From contig JACRAR010000051.1 of NCBI GenBank assembly GCA_016234745.1, forward strand, positions 1 to 46,082: a stretch of DNA of 46,082 nt, in the 5' to 3' direction. The notes beneath the pieces are model-generated. The model was not told where the DNA came from and ran no database searches. It saw nothing but the letters and a program-made list of their open reading frames with translations. Positions 25,671 to 33,385 of this stretch are shown here, in pieces. Numbering within the stretch: the first letter of the stretch is position 1; each line of letters begins with the position of its first letter. The translations under genes were made by a program, and so were the position numbers. The stretch comes from Betaproteobacteria bacterium. GTDB taxonomy: Bacteria; Pseudomonadota; Gammaproteobacteria; Burkholderiales; Rhodocyclaceae.

Positions 25671-28600
25671 AGCTGTACACCAGTTTCATCCCTTCAGTGG
25701 AGCGGGTGACGGCGTTACCAATGGCATGCTCTTTACCCGCCGCCTGCTGCGCGAACTGGGATTTGTTTCCGAAATTTATTCAGAAGTCATTCCCCCTGAA
25801 CTGGCGGGTGAGATCAATCCGCTGTCGGAGCTTCAGCTAAACCAGGACAGTTTGCTGCTGGTTCACCACAGTCTGGGATATCCCAACAGCGGCTGGCTCG
25901 AAGCGCTAAATACTGCGCTTACGCCGAAAGTCCTCGTCTATCACAACATCACCCCGCCGCACCTGCTGCCTGAAGAGGGCTGGCTGCGCCAGGCGAGTAT
26001 CCTGGGACGCAAGCAACTGCGCGAGTGGGCGCCAGCCTTTCGCGGGGCGATCGGGGTCTCCGACACCAACAGTGCGGAGTTGCGCGAGGCGCACTATGCC
26101 AATGTCACGACGCTTCCCCTGCTCGTCGATCTCGAAAGAATTCTGAACGCTGCCTGGGATCCTGCTGTAGTCCTGGATCTGCGCGATACCATCAACTTGC
26201 TGTTTGTCGGCCGCATTTGCGAAAACAAGCACCAGCTCAAGCTGGTCGACGTCCTCGATGAGTTTCGCCACATCAGCGCTGAACCGGTGCGCCTGATCCT
26301 CGCGGGCGCGACGACCAGTCCCGGTTATCTTCATCTCATTGAGGAGCGCATCCGGACTCTCGGCCTGGCATCCCAGGTCATGCTGGCGGGAACTGTACCC
26401 GAAGCCACTTTGATGGCGTTCTATCGCAGCGCCGATGCTTTCGTCTGCATGAGCGAGCACGAGGGCTTCGGCATGCCTTTGATCGAGGCGGCCTTGTTCA
26501 ACGTGCCGGTGCTCGCGTGTGCGGCGAGCAGCATTCCCGGCACGCTGGGCGGGGGCGGCCTTCTCATTGAGGATGACAATCCGCGCACCATGGCCGAGCA
26601 GTTGCTCATGCTGCTGTCAGATTCGGCGCTGCGTCGGCGTGTCTCCGTTGCGCAGCAGCGCAATCTGCGCCGGTTTGAAGTGGGCAGGATGCGCGAACAG
26701 CTTGCGGCGTATCTGCAGCAGTTGGGCTGTACGGCCCCGCGCGCGACTGACGCAACTGCCATGAACGAGCTGCAAGGTTACTGGCAAATAGAGGGACCGT
26801 TCGACTCGAGCTATAGCCTGGCCATCGTCAATCGCGAATTGGCGCTTGCCCTAAAAGAGAGCGGCAAAGATGTCGGCCTGCGCAGCCTGGAAGGGGGCAG
26901 CGACTTTGAGCCGTCGGATGAATTCTTGAACACCCACCCCGATTGTGCTGCATTGACGCGGCGCTGCAATGAAGCGACCGCAACGCCAGACGTCGCCCTG
27001 CGCTTCTGCTATCCGCCGCAGGTTGCCGACATGCAGGGCAAGATCAAGGTGCTGCACTCCTATGGTTGGGAGGAAAGCGGATTCCCCGGGGAATACGTCG
27101 AGGAATTCAATAACCACCTGGATCTGATCACCGTGCTGTCGCATTCGGTCGCCAAGATCCTGCGCGATGCCGGAGTACGTGTCCCGATTGCCGTGACCGG
27201 CGCCGGAGTCGATCATCTGTTGCAGGTCGTGCCGCAAACCCCGGCCGAATTGCAGGGCACGCTGCGCAGCTTCAGTTTTCTGCACATTTCCTCGTGCTTC
27301 CCGCGCAAAGGCATCGACACGCTGCTGTGGGTCTATGGACAGTTGTTCCGCAGCCGCGACGATGTCTCGCTGGTCATCAAGACTTTCCCCAATCCGCACA
27401 ACGACGCGGCGATGCAGCTCGAGCGATTTCGTCAGTTCGATCCTGACTTTCCACATGTAGTGCTGATCGAACGCGACTACACCGAGGCCGAACTGGTGGG
27501 GTTGTATCAAGCCTGCCATGCTTTCGTTGCGCCAAGCCGCGGTGAAGGCTTCGGCCTGCCCCTGGCCGAGGCGATGCTGTTCAACCTGCCGGTGATTACC
27601 ACAGCCTGGGGCGGGCAGATGGACTTCTGTGACGATTCGAATGCCTGGCTGTGCGATTACGTGTTCGCCAAGGCGCAGACCCACCTGGAGCAGACGCACT
27701 CGGTCTGGGCCGATCCGGATATCGATCACCTGACGCAGCTCATGCGCAAAGTGTTCCAACTGTCGCCGCAACAGCGCGCCCGGCATACCGCCGCCGCACG
27801 GCGACGCATCCTGCGCCATTTCACCTGGGATCGCGTGGCGCTGGCGACCGAGCAAGCGGTCGGAAGCATCATTGCGGAACGGCAACAGATACGACTCGGC
27901 AAGCGCCGCGAGCCGCCCCGCATCGGCTGGATCAGTACCTGGAACAAGCGCTGCGGCATCGCCGCCTATTCCTCGTTTCTGACCACGGCGATCCCAGCCG
28001 AGCGTTTATTCATCTTTGCCGATCGCACAGCCGAACGCACAGAGCCTGACTCCCCGAATGTTTTGCGCTGCTGGAACATGAATTCCGGCGACAATCTCGA
28101 TGAAACCTTTGCCGCCATCGTTGAGCGCGAAATCAAGGCAGTGGTGATCCAGTACAACTTCGTTTTTTTCTCCCTGGATGCCTTGGGTCGGCTGATCGAG
28201 CGTCTCAAGCAAGCGGGCATCAGCGTGCATTGTTTCTTCCACGCCACAGGCGACGTGATCAACCTCAATCAGCCGGTATCGCTGGGCAGCATCGGCGCTT
28301 ACCTGGCGAAGGCCGACCGGCTCTACGTGCATAGCGTGCTTGACCTGAACCGCCTGAAGAAGTTCTGGCTGGTGAATAACATTGTGCTTTTCCCGCAGGG
28401 AGTGCTGCCGACGCCAAATGATGACATTGAAGGAGTACGTGAAAGGCTCGGCTTGCAGGGCAAGCGCATCATCGCTTCCTACGGCTATCTCCTGCCGCAC
28501 AAGGGTTTGCAACAGCTGATCCAGGCCTTCGCCCAACTTGCCGCAGCCGATGACTCGCTGCAACTGCTGCTGGTCAATGCACTCTACCCGCAGAAAATCT

Positions 28601-29049
28601 CCGAGCATGTAAGGGATGAGTGCATCGCCATTATCGACAGCCTGCAACTTACTAAACGCGTCACGCTGATCACCGATTTTCTACCCGATGCGCAATCCCT
28701 GGCCCTGCTGCAACTTGCTGACCTGATCGTCTATCCCTATCAGAGCACCCAGGAGTCCTCCAGTGCCGCCGTGCGCATCGGCCTCGCCAGCGGGCAGCCT
28801 GTTGCCGTGACGCCGTTATTTATTTTTGACGATGTGGTCGAGGCAGTTCATGTGCTTCCCGGTACCAGACCACCGGATATCGCCGATGGCATTCACGAAC
28901 TATTGGCAGATCCGGCGGCGATTGCCAGCAAGGCTTTCAAGACGGCAGCCTGGCTGAAGTCACGTCAATGGCCGCAACTGTCCAGGCGCTTGCTAAATAT
29001 CATCGATTCTTTGCCCGTATCCGATTCCTCAAATACCGAAAATGCTTGA
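25660..29049 (+). CDS. Triple-domain GT4 glycosyltransferase
   Basis: The frame is open from 25459, but the upstream part lies over the previous gene; the natural start is the ATG at 25660, inside the end of that gene, giving 1129 residues from MRIEAVHQFHPFSGAGDGV. Three consecutive GT-B units are visible. Unit 1 (1-365) has EHEGFGMPLIEAALFNVPVL. Unit 2 (about 367-745) has FLHISSCFPRKGIDTLLWVY and GEGFGLPLAEAMLFNLPVIT. Unit 3 (about 750-1129) opens PRIGWISTWNKRCGIAAYSS and ends with YPYQSTQESSSAAVRIGLAS, a weaker E-x7-E site. Multi-domain transferases of this kind build repeat units of ABC-exported O-antigens. Sugars unknown. The stop lies within the HigBA operator. Confidence 0.9.
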   Translation: MRIEAVHQFHPFSGAGDGVTNGMLFTRRLLRELGFVSEIYSEVIPPELAGEINPLSELQLNQDSLLLVHHSLGYPNSGWLEALNTALTPKVLVYHNITPPHLLPEEGWLRQASILGRKQLREWAPAFRGAIGVSDTNSAELREAHYANVTTLPLLVDLERILNAAWDPAVVLDLRDTINLLFVGRICENKHQLKLVDVLDEFRHISAEPVRLILAGATTSPGYLHLIEERIRTLGLASQVMLAGTVPEATLMAFYRSADAFVCMSEHEGFGMPLIEAALFNVPVLACAASSIPGTLGGGGLLIEDDNPRTMAEQLLMLLSDSALRRRVSVAQQRNLRRFEVGRMREQLAAYLQQLGCTAPRATDATAMNELQGYWQIEGPFDSSYSLAIVNRELALALKESGKDVGLRSLEGGSDFEPSDEFLNTHPDCAALTRRCNEATATPDVALRFCYPPQVADMQGKIKVLHSYGWEESGFPGEYVEEFNNHLDLITVLSHSVAKILRDAGVRVPIAVTGAGVDHLLQVVPQTPAELQGTLRSFSFLHISSCFPRKGIDTLLWVYGQLFRSRDDVSLVIKTFPNPHNDAAMQLERFRQFDPDFPHVVLIERDYTEAELVGLYQACHAFVAPSRGEGFGLPLAEAMLFNLPVITTAWGGQMDFCDDSNAWLCDYVFAKAQTHLEQTHSVWADPDIDHLTQLMRKVFQLSPQQRARHTAAARRRILRHFTWDRVALATEQAVGSIIAERQQIRLGKRREPPRIGWISTWNKRCGIAAYSSFLTTAIPAERLFIFADRTAERTEPDSPNVLRCWNMNSGDNLDETFAAIVEREIKAVVIQYNFVFFSLDALGRLIERLKQAGISVHCFFHATGDVINLNQPVSLGSIGAYLAKADRLYVHSVLDLNRLKKFWLVNNIVLFPQGVLPTPNDDIEGVRERLGLQGKRIIASYGYLLPHKGLQQLIQAFAQLAAADDSLQLLLVNALYPQKISEHVRDECIAIIDSLQLTKRVTLITDFLPDAQSLALLQLADLIVYPYQSTQESSSAAVRIGLASGQPVAVTPLFIFDDVVEAVHVLPGTRPPDIADGIHELLADPAAIASKAFKTAAWLKSRQWPQLSRRLLNIIDSLPVSDSSNTENA

Positions 29050-29077
29050 GTTTATCTCATAATGAGATAAACTCAAG
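29045..29077. promoter_or_regulatory. HigBA operator, perfect 33-bp palindrome
   Basis: Two 16-bp arms (29045-29060 and 29062-29077) around a single central A are perfect inverted copies. The arm begins CTTGAGTTTATCTCAT. It ends 2 bp before the toxin ATG and overlaps the stop codon of the upstream glycosyltransferase. A possible promoter sits inside: TTGAGT 29046-29051, 16 bp, TAAACT 29068-29073. It is a strong candidate for HigA autorepression. Confidence 0.8.
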
Positions 29078-29079
29078 CA

Positions 29080-29364
29080 ATGAAGCTGATCAGTAACCGT
29101 GCCCTGAGGGAATTTGTGGCACTCCACCCAAACGCAGATGAATTGCTCAAGGGCTGGCGACAAGTGATCGAAAAGAATTCTTTCGCCAATTGGGCCGAAC
29201 TGAAACGGTCGTTTGGAGCTATCGACAAGGTCGGAGACAAAACGGTATTCGACCTTGGCGGCAATAAATACAGAATCATTGCGCATGTCCGATTTGAGCG
29301 GCAGATCATCTATATCAAGGCAGTGTTAACTCACGACGAGTACGACAAGGACAAATGGAAATGA
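29080..29364 (+). CDS. higB: HigB-family toxin (mRNA interferase)
   Basis: A 94-residue protein of the RelE-like HigB family, which cleaves mRNA on the ribosome. Family features are the N-terminus MKLISNRALREFVALHPNAD, the central W-x-x-L-K-R-x-F-x-x-I-D pattern (WAELKRSFGAIDKVG), FDLGGNKYRIIAHVRFERQIIYIKAVLTHDEYDK and the terminal KDKWK. The catalytic residues of HigB are mostly basic or aromatic and fit this C-terminal half. There is no Shine-Dalgarno before the ATG, only the palindromic operator, so translation may be leaderless or coupled. The toxin comes first, the normal order for HigBA. Confidence 0.93.
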   Translation: MKLISNRALREFVALHPNADELLKGWRQVIEKNSFANWAELKRSFGAIDKVGDKTVFDLGGNKYRIIAHVRFERQIIYIKAVLTHDEYDKDKWK

Positions 29365-29774
29365 ACGCGAGTACCAAAGTTAAGCATTTGCTGCCAGCTT
29401 GGAAAGCATTTCATGCCAAAACCGATATTGGTCCGATTCGGGACGAAGAGCATTACCATCGCATGATTGACAACCTTGATGCCTTGCTTGAGTTGACTGG
29501 AAATGACGAAAGTCACCCTGTTATGGGTTTAGTCGATATTGTCGGCGATCTGATCGAAGACTATGAATCACGACATCATCCGCTACCCACCGCGGCAGGA
29601 ATTGATGCCTTGAAATTCCTGATGGAACAGCACAGTCTGAAGCAGTCCGATCTTTCGGAAATCGGGAGCCAGGGTGTTGTGTCGGAAATCCTAGCGGGCA
29701 AACGGGCACTCAATATTCGCCAGGTTCAGGCGTTATGCAAGAGGTTTTCTGTTTCGGCGGACACGTTTCTTTAA
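29361..29774 (+). CDS. higA: HigA-family antitoxin
   Basis: A 137-residue antitoxin. The start at 29361 overlaps the toxin stop (ATGA) and has AAGGA 8 bases upstream; an ATG at 29355 lacks that spacing. The N-terminal region (KVKHLLPAWKAFHAKTDIG) is the toxin-binding part. The C-terminal helix-turn-helix, about residues 85-137 (IDALKFLMEQHSLKQSDLSE through QVQALCKRFSVSADTF), is the XRE-type fold that would bind the palindrome ahead of higB and repress both genes. At this length it belongs to the larger HigA type found with HigB in proteobacteria. Confidence 0.92.
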   Translation: MNASTKVKHLLPAWKAFHAKTDIGPIRDEEHYHRMIDNLDALLELTGNDESHPVMGLVDIVGDLIEDYESRHHPLPTAAGIDALKFLMEQHSLKQSDLSEIGSQGVVSEILAGKRALNIRQVQALCKRFSVSADTFL

Positions 29775-29861
29775 TACGTATGCCCTGGCAGTGGTCACAA
29801 CGATTCGTTCTGCCGGATCGCCGAGAAACCCGGCTGGTAGTTTATCCAAGGCAACCGTGAC

Positions 29862-30296
29862 TTACTCAGTGGGCATCCACGTTTCCGCAAGGGCCTCCTT
29901 CTGCAGCGACCAGGGGCATGCATCCGGAAAACAGTCCAGGTTGGTTTCGTTAACCGCTTGGGCCACCGCCCTGGCCCATACCATATCCAGCCAGCGCGGC
30001 TCATCTAGTTTTGGAGCAAGGCTTGGAGACTCTTCCAGCGCGTAATTGATCTCCTTGCGCTGAGCTTTAATGGTCTTTTCCCAACTCGCCCCGCGCCGCT
30101 CTGGTTGATACTGCCACTTGAGCAAATGGGCTAGCAACACAGTCATGCGGTTAGCAAGTTCGCGCTGCTCACTTTTGCCCACGTCTTCAATCTCCTCGGC
30201 GATATGCTCAATGTCCAGCAAATTGAACTGACCGGTACGCAGTAGCTTTGCTTGCTCATTTGCCCAGGCATTGACATCTTTCTCGTAAATTTGCAT
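29862..30296 (-). CDS. DUF29 family protein
   Basis: A small protein of the DUF29 family. The frame reaches 30335, but the ATG at 30296 is preceded by AAGGAAA at a good distance and starts MQIYEKDVNAWANEQAKLLRTG, the usual DUF29 opening; 144 residues result. Further family blocks are LDIEHIAEEIEDVGKSEQREL and LLAHLLKWQYQPERRGASWEKTI, then ETNLDCFPDACPWSLQKEAL and the short ending. DUF29 proteins are abundant in cyanobacteria and proteobacteria and have no established function. They often lie among mobile or toxin genes, as here. Confidence 0.85.
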   Translation of the reverse strand: MQIYEKDVNAWANEQAKLLRTGQFNLLDIEHIAEEIEDVGKSEQRELANRMTVLLAHLLKWQYQPERRGASWEKTIKAQRKEINYALEESPSLAPKLDEPRWLDMVWARAVAQAVNETNLDCFPDACPWSLQKEALAETWMPTE

Positions 30297-30411
30297 GTTG
30301 GCTTTCCTTTTCGGCATGTTGACACCACTAGCCAAGCACTCAACCCATGTCCTGTTTGCAGATTATCATGGCAACATCAGTATCTTACCCGGATAAGTAT
30401 GAACTGAGTTT

Positions 30412-32076
30412 ATGCAATCGCCGTCACAACAGAAATTTGTTCTGCCTCTCGCTGCCCTCATAGGCTTCGGCCTGTTCTACCTGACCTTTGGCGCTGGCAT
30501 CCTCGATCCTCGCGAATTCGGCTGGATGATCCATGGCGATTCTGCGCAGCACTACCTGGGCTGGGCCTTCTTTCGTTCCTCGGCCTGGCACTGGCCGCTG
30601 GGCGTCATCGACAATTTCGGCTACCCGTTCAGCACCACCATCACCTACACCGACAGCATTCCGCTCGTTGCGTTGCCCCTCAAGATCTTTTCCGATTACC
30701 TGCCGCATGATTTCAATTATTTCGGCCTGTGGATGGCGGGTTGTCTGATGCTCAATGCGGTTTTCGCCGCAGCGTTTCTGCGTGGGCAAGGCTTGCCGGT
30801 ATCGCCGGCTCTGATCGGCGCAGCCTTCTTTGCCATCGCCCCCTGCCTGTTGCTGCGTGGTTACGGCCACGAATCGCTGATGGCGCAATGGCTGATCCTG
30901 GCCAGTTTTCTGCTGTATCGGCGGTCAAGCTCGGATCGCACCTGGCACGTGGCCTGGAGCCTTTTGCTGGCTTCGGCACTGTTGGTTCATCCTTATTTCT
31001 TTGTGATGAATGTTGCGGTTTTCATCGCCAGTTTGATTCGGTTGTTATGGTTCGAACGAAGCCTGGGTCTGAGGCAGGCGGCTGTGTGGTGCCTGTGGAG
31101 CGCGGCATTGACGTTATTTGTGATGTATGCGGCAGGGTATTTTTACAGCGACGATAAAAGCCTGACAGCAGTTGGTTACCCGAACTATTCGGCCAACCTC
31201 TTGACCTGGCTTGACCCGATGAACTGGCGGCAATTCCTGCTCGATTTCCAGCGCGACCCCGCAGGCAAGGGCGAATGGTCGCGAGTGCTACCTGCGCTGG
31301 GTCATGCGCATCCCGACCAGTACGAAGGCTTTGCCTATCTCGGCGCGGGAATGATCCTGCTGGTGTTGCTGGCTGGTTTTTTCATAATTCGCAAAGGCGC
31401 TCTTGCTATTCCTGAACGCGCGTGGCTCCCGCTCATAGCGGCCGTCGCATTGCTGGCGATGTACAGCTTCTCCACCAGGTTGACCTTCGGCAGTCTTGTT
31501 GTTTGGAATTTGCCGCTCTCACCGGATGTTCACCAATTCCTGAGCGTCTATCGCGCCAGCGGCCGGTTCATCTGGCCGGCGACCTATCTGTTGATGCTGT
31601 GGGCGCTGGGGATGGTTTGGCGGCATCTGCCGCAGCGTGTGGCGGCCCTGCTCCTGATCGCCGTTCTTGGCCTGCAAATTTACGACCTCTCCGACAAGAT
31701 GCGCGAATTCCGCGAACTGCTGGGGAACCCCCAACCCTACCAATTGACGCTCTCGGATCCCGTATGGGAGCAAGCCATGCAGAGTGCGACACACTTGATT
31801 GCCTTGGACGACACCGCAACAAGCGATGACTGGATCGCTTTTTCCATCCTGGCGGCACGCCATGGCGTACCAACTTCAGCTGCAATGGTTGCCAGGGTGG
31901 ACGAGAAGAAACTGGCAGCGTGGAGGCACTCACTCAAAGACCAGGTGCTGCAAGGCAAACCGCAGCCAGGACAAGTCTATGTGTCCCGTCAAACCTTGCC
32001 CGCACCGACCGCCTGGAAATTAAGTCAAGCCAACGGCTGGTGGGTGTTGTTTCAGGGTTCCCCGCCAGAGCGATAA
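30412..32076 (+). CDS. DUF6311-like polytopic membrane protein (possible GT-C glycosyltransferase)
   Basis: A 554-residue integral membrane protein with about ten to twelve hydrophobic helices up to residue 430 and a soluble C-terminal tail (about 440-554). It starts FVLPLAALIGFGLFYLTFGAGI, then DPREFGWMIHGDSAQHYLGW, where acidic residues in the first external loop recall GT-C enzymes that use polyprenyl-phosphate sugars. WHWPLGVIDNFGYPFSTTITYTDSIPL is the most family-like stretch. I recognise the DUF6311 type but no proven function. It stands alone between DUF29 and FitAB, possibly adding a side sugar to surface glycan or protein outside the inner membrane (inference). Confidence 0.7.
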   Translation: MQSPSQQKFVLPLAALIGFGLFYLTFGAGILDPREFGWMIHGDSAQHYLGWAFFRSSAWHWPLGVIDNFGYPFSTTITYTDSIPLVALPLKIFSDYLPHDFNYFGLWMAGCLMLNAVFAAAFLRGQGLPVSPALIGAAFFAIAPCLLLRGYGHESLMAQWLILASFLLYRRSSSDRTWHVAWSLLLASALLVHPYFFVMNVAVFIASLIRLLWFERSLGLRQAAVWCLWSAALTLFVMYAAGYFYSDDKSLTAVGYPNYSANLLTWLDPMNWRQFLLDFQRDPAGKGEWSRVLPALGHAHPDQYEGFAYLGAGMILLVLLAGFFIIRKGALAIPERAWLPLIAAVALLAMYSFSTRLTFGSLVVWNLPLSPDVHQFLSVYRASGRFIWPATYLLMLWALGMVWRHLPQRVAALLLIAVLGLQIYDLSDKMREFRELLGNPQPYQLTLSDPVWEQAMQSATHLIALDDTATSDDWIAFSILAARHGVPTSAAMVARVDEKKLAAWRHSLKDQVLQGKPQPGQVYVSRQTLPAPTAWKLSQANGWWVLFQGSPPER

Positions 32077-32117
32077 CACCTGATCCGCAATCCGGCAGTT
32101 TGATTTCAGATTAAATT

Positions 32118-32132
32118 CTGCATGCAATGCAG
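32118..32132. promoter_or_regulatory. Inverted repeat upstream of fitAB, probable operator
   Basis: CTGCATGCAATGCAG has two 6-bp inverted arms around three bases, 30 bp ahead of the fitA start. Ribbon-helix-helix antitoxins of this type bind short inverted repeats in their own promoter. A good Shine-Dalgarno (GAGGGAAG, about 32147-32154) lies between it and the ATG. Confidence 0.45.
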
Positions 32133-32161
32133 TCATTGATAGCAACGAGGGAAGTCATCAC

Positions 32162-32413
32162 ATGGCGAGCCTGACAATCCGCAACCTCGAAGAAAGCATC
32201 AAGACCAATCTTCGCTTGCAAGCAGCGCGGCATGGTCAGTCCATGGAAGAGGAAGTGCGACAGATATTGCGACTCGCCCTGTCCCGCGTGAAGCCGAAAG
32301 GCGGGCTCGGCACGCGCATAGCGAAACGATTCGCTGTCTTTGGCGAATTGGAGATCGAACTTGCTCCTCGTTCGCTGCCACGCGTCGCACCTAAATTTGG
32401 CAAGCGTCGGTGA
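32162..32413 (+). CDS. fitA: FitA-like ribbon-helix-helix antitoxin
   Basis: An 83-residue DNA-binding antitoxin. The N-terminus MASLTIRNLEESIKTNLRLQAARHGQSMEEEVRQILRLAL is a ribbon-helix-helix fold: TIRNL forms the beta ribbon, and the HGQSMEEEVR turn is highly conserved in FitA/StbC proteins. The C-terminal part (ELAPRSLPRVAPKFGKRR) is the extended toxin-blocking tail, in which arginine reaches into the PIN active site in FitAB. The gene overlaps the toxin by 4 bp (GTGA). It would repress the pair through the inverted repeat ahead of it. Confidence 0.9.
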   Translation: MASLTIRNLEESIKTNLRLQAARHGQSMEEEVRQILRLALSRVKPKGGLGTRIAKRFAVFGELEIELAPRSLPRVAPKFGKRR

Positions 32414-32838
32414 TCCTGCTTGATACCAATGTTTTATCGGAGTTGATGCGCCCGCAACCGAGTGCGCAGGTGATGAACTGGCTCGACCGTCAGCCAGCCG
32501 CCAGTCTCTGGATAAGCGCTATTACACGGGCTGAAATCGAATTGGGAATTGCTCTGCTTCCTTCGGGGAAACGCAGGCAGGCGCTTGCTGATACGGCGGA
32601 AGCCATGTTCAGTGAAGACTTCGAAGGGCATTGCCTCCCGTTCGACGGGCAGGCAGCTGGACATTATGCGGTGATCGTATCCCGGCGAACGCTGCTCGGG
32701 AAACCGATCACTGTAGAAGATGCGCAGATCGCGGCAATTGCCAGAGCAAACGAACTGACACTGGCTACCCGAAACATGAAGTATTTTGGCGGCATCGAAG
32801 GGTTGATGATCATTGATCCTTGGAAACATGAGGAGTAG
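32410..32838 (+). CDS. fitB: FitB/VapC-like PIN-domain toxin
   Basis: A 142-residue PIN-domain ribonuclease with GTG start at 32410. Acidic catalytic residues are visible as LLDTNVLSELMRP (Asp5), ITRAEIELGIALLPSGKRR (Glu), ITVEDAQIAAIARA (Asp) and the closing LATRNMKYFGGIEGLMIIDPW, in which TRN replaces the TxD of some VapC proteins, as is usual in FitB. The family cleaves specific RNAs. Together with HigBA this is the second toxin-antitoxin pair within 4 kb. Confidence 0.93.
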   Translation: MILLDTNVLSELMRPQPSAQVMNWLDRQPAASLWISAITRAEIELGIALLPSGKRRQALADTAEAMFSEDFEGHCLPFDGQAAGHYAVIVSRRTLLGKPITVEDAQIAAIARANELTLATRNMKYFGGIEGLMIIDPWKHEE

Positions 32839-33251
32839 CCCGCGGGACCGACGTAGACGCAGCCAATCGACAGTTGTAAACCGAAGTGACCGCGCAGCGA
32901 CTGGCCGATCACACCCTGGCGCGAACTGGCGGGCTAAGTGGCCATGCTGGTCAATAAAAGGCAGTTCCGATGTCGACGACTGGGTTGTGGCCGCGCTGCT
33001 GATCGACTGTTACTTGATTACGGCAAGGATGGTCGCGTCAAGATGCTCAACGCCGGACTGTGACTGCTTTAGAAGAGCATACCAAGGTTAAACCATGATA
33101 TCATCGCGAGCGCTTGTATCGGAGTACCCGCGAAACAGGTTCTGCAACTGAAATGGAGGGACATTAACTAATAATTAACATTAGATTTCCGTGCTATCTG
33201 CCTAAGTATGTGCAAGAATCTTCTTAAACAGAATCTAGATTTGCTCACCAG
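32839..33251. other. Long non-coding stretch between FitAB and the S-layer-like gene
   Basis: About 410 bp before the CRP site have no convincing gene. The short frames that cross it are unrecognised; one ends in LLDYGKDGRVKMLNAGL followed by TGA near 33062, which reads like a degraded coding end. A 10-bp palindrome ATGATATCAT lies at 33095-33104. From about 33165 the sequence turns AT-rich (TAACTAATAATTAACATTAG), as expected upstream of a strong promoter. Gene debris is likely but not proven. Confidence 0.4.
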
Positions 33252-33273
33252 AAATGTGACGATCGTCACATTT
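33252..33273. promoter_or_regulatory. CRP-type binding site, perfect 22-bp palindrome
   Basis: TGTGA (33255-33259), six bases, TCACA (33266-33270), flanked by AAA and TTT. All 16 positions outside the six-base centre equal the E. coli CRP consensus. Its centre (33262.5) lies 41.5 bp ahead of the predicted transcription start. The Crp-family regulator of this window keeps the matching recognition residues. Confidence 0.85.
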
Positions 33274-33291
33274 GTTTTGTGAGCGGCCACC

Positions 33292-33297
33292 TACAAT
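33292..33297 (+). promoter_or_regulatory. -10 element of the S-layer-like gene
   Basis: TACAAT, giving a start near 33304. No TTGACA-like -35 is present at 17 bp (CATTTG instead), as expected for a class II CRP-activated promoter where the activator covers the -35 region. Confidence 0.6.
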
Positions 33298-33303
33298 GGC
33301 ATA

Positions 33304-33324
33304 CAGGGGAGTTATAACCCCCTG
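33304..33324 (+). other. Stem-loop at the predicted 5' end of the S-layer-like mRNA
   Basis: CAGGGG (33304-33309) pairs with CCCCTG (33319-33324) around a 9-nt loop. It begins exactly at the predicted start. Such terminal hairpins protect long-lived mRNAs from decay in other bacteria; that role here is inference. The rest of the leader is AT-rich and ends with the Shine-Dalgarno TAGGAG at about 33371-33376. Confidence 0.5.
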
Positions 33325-33385
33325 CGCAATCAATATATATATATCGATTTTGATTATTTGCTTCACTCACTAGGAGTAACAACAT

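Noticed and set aside
32813-33091. 92-residue frame downstream of FitAB as a real gene
   Set aside because: Arg/Ser-rich, no Shine-Dalgarno, overlaps fitB, no family recognised; treated as possible debris.
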